Origin: Neckera pumila
Lineage: Eukaryota; Streptophyta; Bryopsida; Hypnales; Neckeraceae
DNA length: 64,000 nucleotides
Reading direction: 5' to 3'
NCBI GenBank assembly: GCA_963969595.1
Contig: OZ018417.1
Span: 14,076,501 to 14,140,500, forward strand
A program made the translations under genes and the position numbers. Each line of letters starts with the position of its first letter. The stretch's first letter is position 1. The notes below the pieces were generated by a model, which was not told where the DNA came from, did no database searches, and saw only the letters and a program-made list of their open reading frames with translations. Below, piece after piece: positions 58,462-64,000 of this stretch.

Positions 58462-59667
58462 CATAACATTCAGTAGCTGTCACTGTAGCTGCCTTCCCCG
58501 GACGGAATGATGTGGAATATTCCACATCATTTCATATGAGGGATGAAATGGTGTAGTATATTCCACACCAAATCAATAACTACAAGGACACTTGGCGAAA
58601 CTTGTCAGAACTCAACAAGGTGCTTGAGCCAGTTACAAGGTCGCAACTACACATTGGGGTTAACGGCAAATTAAGTACTTTGAAATAAAACTGTAAATAA
58701 AATAACAAACTTATTCAAAATGGCAATCAATTTATAGAGATCAATTATCTCAATGCTTGAGTTACATCACTTTGATGTCATTGTCATTCATGTTTTGTGT
58801 TTCCAAGTGAAAAGACAACTATATATATATACACATGGGGTGGTAGGAGGTAGAACAACCCATGTGGGATAAATAAATTTGAATTTGTAGTTTCTCAAGC
58901 ACTCATAGTTAAGTCAAAAACAAAGAATTGTGTTACAAGTATAATTTTAGACCTCATTTAGGCATAGTAAATAACTTTTCTCAAAAAACTTTGAACTAAA
59001 AAAAGTTGGTGAATGAAAATGAGTTTCACCTCCAAAAATCCATTTGGCATTTTGAATCTCCAATCAAAAGTTATGGACAAATCTAGAGAGGATTTTTAAA
59101 AATGTTAAAGAAAATGTCCATTCCAACCCCTCTCTGAAATTTGTCCATAACTTTTTATTAAAGATACAAAATGTCAAACGGATTTTTGGAGGTGAAACTT
59201 GTATTCATTTACCAACTTTTTTTAGCTCAAAGTTTTTTGAGAAAAGTTATTTTACTATGCCTAAATGAGGTCTGAAATTCTACTTTTAACACAATTCTTT
59301 GTTTTTGACTTAACTATGAGTGCTTGAGAAACTACAAATTCAAATTTATTTATCGCACATGGATTGTTCTACCTCCTACCACCCCATGTATATATATAGA
59401 GTTGTCTTTTCATTTGAAAACACAAAACATGTTCTTGATGACCAATGATTGTAATGCATTATTTATTGGATTCTTAGCCAACATCTTTCGACAAATACTT
59501 GTTGATTTGTATGTCTGGTCCTAAAATTGATAAAGAAAAAGAAACAAATTATAATGTACTGCCACTGTCTTGGTACCTAAGCTTACATTAATTATTTGAG
59601 GATGAGCTTTGTGGATGGGGACTCTGGGGATGGAAAGGCAGCCTCTTTGAAGGCTACTGAATGTAAT
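58462..59667. mobile_element. Foldback element, copy 2, intact
   Basis: About 1.2 kb, bounded by CATAACATTCAGTAGC and the inverse GCTACTGAATGT. Inside, 58789-59431 is a near-perfect palindrome of about 640 bp centred near 59110, with arms of roughly 300 nt. The left unpaired part carries a perfect 24-bp palindrome at 58507-58530 (core TGGAATATTCCA). No frame of interest. It contains the empty TTAA site used to date the nested insertion in copy 1. Confidence 0.88.
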
Positions 59668-59847
59668 GTTACATCACCGTGACAATCTCCTCATTGTCGG
59701 GAATTCTGGAGAAAATAGGCATTCCTCATCGGACTTCGCCCTCCTCGTCAACCTGTTTTTTTTTTTCAGAATTCCTTTAGCCGTATAAGTTATGTAAACC
59801 ACTCCTGGTTCCCGTCCCGTTCAATCGGCGGGAAGCTTCTGTGCTGT

Positions 59848-59888
59848 ATTCCCCGATTACGCGGGCAAAACTGCGTAATCGGGGATTA
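59848..59888. repeat. Short GC-rich hairpin
   Basis: ATTCCCCGATTACGC is followed after about 10 nt by GCGTAATCGGGGATTA. A strong stem in an otherwise AT-rich area. Function unknown. Confidence 0.75.
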
Positions 59889-60373
59889 CGGATTTTTCAT
59901 CTGGCTCATCATTTCATCCAATTTTATCTCCTCTTTCAGTCATGATTTACGTCGGGCAATACCCTTATCGTCGGGCATTGCCCTATACGTAAACAACTGC
60001 ATCATCTGCACTACCCAATATAAATGAAAAAATTTAATCCCAGGGTGGTCTACTGGTCTCCAGACAGTCTTAAGAAAAGGTCGGAAAGTTGTACTCATGG
60101 GACAGAGGGGAAGTACTACTGATGACGTGGAATTCTTATCAGACAAGTAGGGAGGGAAATGACTTGAGTGACTCGCTCTCACTCTCATGATGCCAGAATT
60201 TATTCGAAAGTGGGCCTATCCTGGCATCCTGCTCCTTTTTCTGTTTTGGAAGAATCTTTGAATTTTGGGGTTTAGGGTTCTCGTCACCCTTATGCTACAT
60301 AGAATGGTGAAATTAGGTTGCGTTATCCAGAAAAGTTATCTCATGACTCACTAGCATTGTTTGAGTATCCTTT

Positions 60374-60793
60374 GAGTAAGGTAGGAGGCTCTTAAAGCGA
60401 GCATCTAAGGGCTGGCCCGCCTTTTTCATGTGGTTTCTTGGATGGGATTATTTTTTGCTCATTTTCTAGACAAAGAGAAATAGATTTTGATTATAACCCA
60501 AGTCGTTTTGTATTTTTTGAAGCATTTTTGAATTACTTATGAATTTTCAAACAAGATGTGTCATAGGTCCCTATTTATGACCCTAGGTCTTCCATAAACC
60601 GTTCACTTGCAACTTCTAGAGAGAAATGGAGAAAGCAAGACAACAATTGGCTCTGGCAATAAATAATAGTTTTTTTTATTGATCCATTCAATGACTATAG
60701 AAGGTCCATTTAAAGACCACCTCATGTTCATTCTAAACGAGTCTTATAGCCGTTTTAAATGACCCTCCAGAATTCAAGCCTCCTACCTTACCC
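60374..60793. mobile_element. Element of about 0.42 kb with short inverted ends
   Basis: Left GTAAGGTAGGAGGCT and right AGCCTCCTACCTTACC are inverted. The flanking sequence TTTGAGTATCCTTTGAGTA on the left resembles ATGAGTATCCGTTTGAGTA some 30 bp beyond the right end, so the exact target duplication is unclear. The right-hand 30 bp may be a secondary insertion. No coding capacity. Confidence 0.6.
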
Positions 60794-61251
60794 TGTTTTT
60801 TGAGTGTCATTGTATGAGTATCCGTTTGAGTACCCTGTCTTTTGACTGGATAGTTATTCACAGGGGACAATATAATTAGTTTCAGATTATTGTTTTTTGT
60901 ATTACAACTCCCTCCAAAAAGTGAATTAGTTAATACATTTACTAATTGGTTAGTTCCCCCCCCTAAAAAAATAATTGGATTTTCCAGGAGTAGTCTAGCT
61001 ACAATCGATATGGGATATACTCGTGGGATTTCCGTACCCATATTCATATGGATACTTATATATTTTGTATATGTATTCATATTTCTAAATTGTATTATAT
61101 ACTAGTATATCTTCTATATATGTATATATCCCATAGTATTTGTATCCCCGTAGTATCCTTATCCATATTATTTATTTTTCAAGATCAACAGTATTGGAAG
61201 GGGGGAATTCTTGTTTACGAGATCAATGGCTCTCAATTTACATAGAGAAAA

Positions 61252-61274
61252 GGGGGGGGGGGGGGGAGGGGGGG
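61252..61274 (+). repeat. Poly-G tract (G15-A-G7)
   Basis: An uninterrupted run of 15 G followed by A and 7 G. It can form a G-quadruplex and is prone to length change and to sequencing error. Confidence 0.9.
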
Positions 61275-61298
61275 CGTTAATTGTAACTTGGAGGGGCA

Positions 61299-61720
61299 TC
61301 ATCACAAGAGATAGTGTGCTCATGTGGAGGCGCATGCAATTCTTTGAATGGGGCCTTGAACCGGTGCAACCAACCCATGGTTTTGGATTGATGATAATTA
61401 TTACATCCTTGTTGAGTAACTATATACATTTATATAGTATTAATGGTCAAGAAATTAGTGAGGGGTAACCTAATTTTACTATTCAACATAGTTTTTGAAA
61501 ATTTTGGGCCTTATTAGAAGGTTTTAGCGCACCTCAAGTTATATATGGAGATCCTACGTGGACACTTTGTAGGGTTATTCAACTAACTAGTGAAATTAGC
61601 TTGCCTTACCCACAAAAGTTACCTCATGATTCATTGCTTGTCCACGTAGAGGCACATGCTATTCTTAAAACGGGCCTTGAGTTGGTGCAAGTAACCTAGG
61701 CCATGCACATTATAACATTT
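61299..61720. repeat. Pair of diverged direct repeats
   Basis: The segment from about 61299 (GTGGAGGCGCATGCAATTCTT…GGGCCTTGAACCGGTGCAA) recurs at about 61645 (GTAGAGGCACATGCTATTCTT…GGGCCTTGAGTTGGTGCAA). The unit is about 100 bp of clear similarity. Nothing indicates coding. Confidence 0.65.
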
Positions 61721-62040
61721 TTAACTACACTGAATTGTGCAATTAGATTGCCCTAGACTATAGTTGACCATGCCTGAAAGTGTTAGATGTGAGAAATTAA
61801 TGTGGGGCAACCTATTGCACAATTCAATGTAGTTGAATCCCTCCCCCTAGATATATAGTAGGGTTATAATTTGCCCCTAGATATCAAGGGGGGATTCAAT
61901 TATGACATAAAGGAGGTCATTGGTTGGGCAAAGGTAATCTTCTGTTGGATTGTCAATGTTGGGGGATGGATTTAGTAAGTTGGCCCATCCCCGAGCTCAC
62001 AAAGTCAACACAGCAAGATAGGTTTTTAGATGGGTAATGA

Positions 62041-62959
62041 TAAACCCCTAAAGGACCATTGTTCCTTTGGGGGACAAATGCGATTTCGGGCAGGTACATA
62101 TGGATTGAATTTTTGCCTTGATTTTTTGAAACTTTTTTTGAAGATAGAAAAACTAACAAGCTTCTTGGGAATATATTTGTTTTTTTTCAACTCGGTGCTT
62201 GGGAACAAAAGTTCTGCCCAAATAAGCTCAAAACATGGGAGGGGGCAACAAAAAAGAATTGCAAAAATTTGAATTTGAATTTTTCTTTCTTTATAGATTC
62301 CATTTTCGTCTATATGGAAAGCTTTGATTAATTTTGTTTGAATTTGTTATGAGAAAGTTATGGACAATCTTGTTTTTTGAGCAATTAGAGCATCTTCTTG
62401 AAAAAATAACTTGTAGGATTCATTTTTTAATACAATTTCTCCAAAGTTTAAAAAAAGAAGTTCCACATGGTTTAATTTTCTTTCTAGAACAATCTCATCA
62501 TTGGGATTAGTGCATTTTAATTCCATCTAAAAGATATTACTATTTTAGATTTTCCTTCTATCTTGTACCTACTTCTATTTAACAATTTTTTAACAATGAA
62601 AATTAAGTTTTTTTGAATTTCTTTCCCTTGACTCTCAATTCAATTCTCCACTATAAAGATTTAAAGCTCAAAACTTTGTAGTGCAAAAAATTTAACTTAA
62701 AATTGTTCAAAGTCAAAAATTCTAGTCCCATAGTGTGCTGAAAAACTTGTTTTTTTCACTTTAAATGTAGATATCTTGCAATCTGCGTAGTCAAAAATTC
62801 TGAAATTTTTTCCACACATTCTCATACTAGTTAGGTGTAAGATTCTTTGGTTGCATGTGGAAAAAAAAACAATTTTCAAATTTTATTATTCTTTGCTATA
62901 GAAATGACAATTTTGAGTGTTTTTTGGCAAAAAAAATGTCTTGGGCCTTTAGGGATTAA
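62041..62959 (-). mobile_element. TTAA-flanked MITE, inverse orientation, left TTAA mutated
   Basis: Left end TAAACCCCTAAAGGACCATT (TTAA changed to TAAA) and right end TTGGGCCTTTAGGGATTAA, 919 bp. It shares CTCGGTGCTTGGGAACAAAAG, CAAATAAGCTCAAAACA and GGGATTAGTGCATTTTAATT blocks with the copies at 55715 and 57327. Confidence 0.85.
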
Positions 62960-63163
62960 TGGCTACAATGATAAACTTGTATTGTGGAATTCTACAACGG
63001 ATTTTTCACTCTTTTGAGAACTTTTAGCACTGAGACTCTAGGAGGCTCCAACTTTCTGCAAAAGCAAAAGGGACCCTTCCAAGCTTGGTTCACAATGTTA
63101 TGATGATTTGGAGTTGATGGAAATTACTACATCTTGTATTACTATAAATATTTATACAATATA

Positions 63164-64000
63164 CATAACATTCAGTAGCAGTCACTGCGACTGCCTTCCT
63201 TGGATAGAATGATGTGCAATATACCACATCATTTCATCCGAGGGATGAAATGGTGTGGTATATTCCACACCAAATCAGCAACTACAAGGACACTTGGCGG
63301 AACTTGTCAGAACACAACAAGGTGCTTGAGTCAGTTACAAGGTCGCAGCTACACATTGGGGTTAACAACAAATTATGTAATTCGAATTAAAGTTGTAAAT
63401 AAAATAGCAAACTTATTCAAAATGGCAATCAATTTATAGAGATCAAATATCTCAATGCTTGAATTACATCACTTTGATGTGATTGTCATTCATGTTTTGT
63501 GTTTTCAATTGAAAAGACAACTCTATTTATACACATGGGGTGGTAGAAGGTAGAACAACCCATGTGGGATAAATAAATTTGAATTTGTAGTTTCTCAAGC
63601 ACTCATAGTTAAGTCAAAAACAAAGAATTGTGTTAAAAGTATAATTTTAGACCTCATTTAGGCATAGTAAAATACCTTTCTTCAAAAAACTTTGCCCTAA
63701 AAAAAGTTGGTGAATGAAGATAAGTTTCACCTCCAAAAATCCGTTTGGAATTTTGAATCTCCAATCAAAAGTTATGGACAAATCTCTAGAGAGGATTTTT
63801 AAAAATGTTAAAGAAAATGTCCATTCCAACCCCTCTCTGAAATTTGTCCATAACTTTTGATTGGAGATTCAAAATTCCAAACGGATTTTTGGAGGTGAAA
63901 CTTATCTTCATTCACCAACTTTTTTTAGTTCAAAGTTTTTTTTGAGAAAAGTTATTTTACTATGCCTAAATGAGGTATGAAATTCTACTTTTAACACAAT
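63164..64000. mobile_element. Foldback element, copy 3, cut by the window end
   Basis: Starts CATAACATTCAGTAGC and follows 58462-59295 closely over 0.83 kb, including the empty TTAA site at 63609-63612 and the palindrome centre near 63815. The right arm is cut off at 64000. Confidence 0.88.

Noticed and set aside
1..64000. Search for CRISPR arrays, rRNA, tRNA and bacterial operons
   Set aside because: Introns, composition and gene families show a plant nuclear region. No regularly spaced repeats, tRNA cloverleaf or rRNA segments were recognised by eye.

Overview
The window reads as nuclear DNA of a land plant. Genes are split by short AT-rich GT-AG introns, and the recognisable products are plant-type: a chorein-domain bridge-like lipid transfer protein of the UHRF1BP1/BLTP3 family, the Fe-S co-chaperone HSCB, a wound-induced-protein-1 (WUN1-like) NTF2-fold protein and a small plant protein starting MGSLMAGW. 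Small gene islands lie in very AT-rich repeat seas. That layout would suit a bryophyte or another seed-free plant, but I cannot fix the species from sequence alone.

Layout. 1-4 kb: a coiled-coil gene on the minus strand (1067-2952, probably extended upstream) with weak further exon-like pieces. 4-10.6 kb: gene-free and AT-rich, with miniature inverted-repeat elements. 10.7-16.1 kb: a weak minus-strand gene and, divergent from it, a six-exon plus-strand gene for a membrane-anchored coiled-coil protein of unknown function. 17.6-19.6 kb: the small MGSLMAGW-type gene on the minus strand, whose main intron holds a diverged triplication. 19.6-23 kb: repeats, including a higher-order tandem array. 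23.1-33.1 kb: the BLTP3-like gene, 21 coding exons on the minus strand whose lengths sum exactly to 1324 codons plus stop. 33.6-36.8 kb: HSCB on the plus strand, six exons, 326 aa, head-to-head with the BLTP3-like gene. 36.8-49.5 kb: repeats. 49.6-50.3 kb: the WUN1-like gene on the minus strand. 50.5-64 kb: repeats, ending in nested foldback elements.

The most interesting non-genic signal is a family of about 0.9 kb elements with ends TTAACCCCTAAAGGACC / GGTCCTTTAGGGGTTAA. One copy sits inside a foldback element. Two related foldbacks keep the uninterrupted site with a single TTAA, so this filled/empty-site comparison points to TTAA target duplication, the hallmark of piggyBac-type transposition. 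No transposase is visible in the window. The foldback elements (about 1.2 kb without insertions) carry a core palindrome with arms of about 300 bp and could be transcribed into long hairpin RNA.

The genes do not form a pathway. HSCB acts in Fe-S cluster transfer, BLTP3 in lipid transfer at membrane contacts, and the rest are unknown or stress-related. All gene models here come from manual splice-site reading and have not been checked against transcripts or databases.
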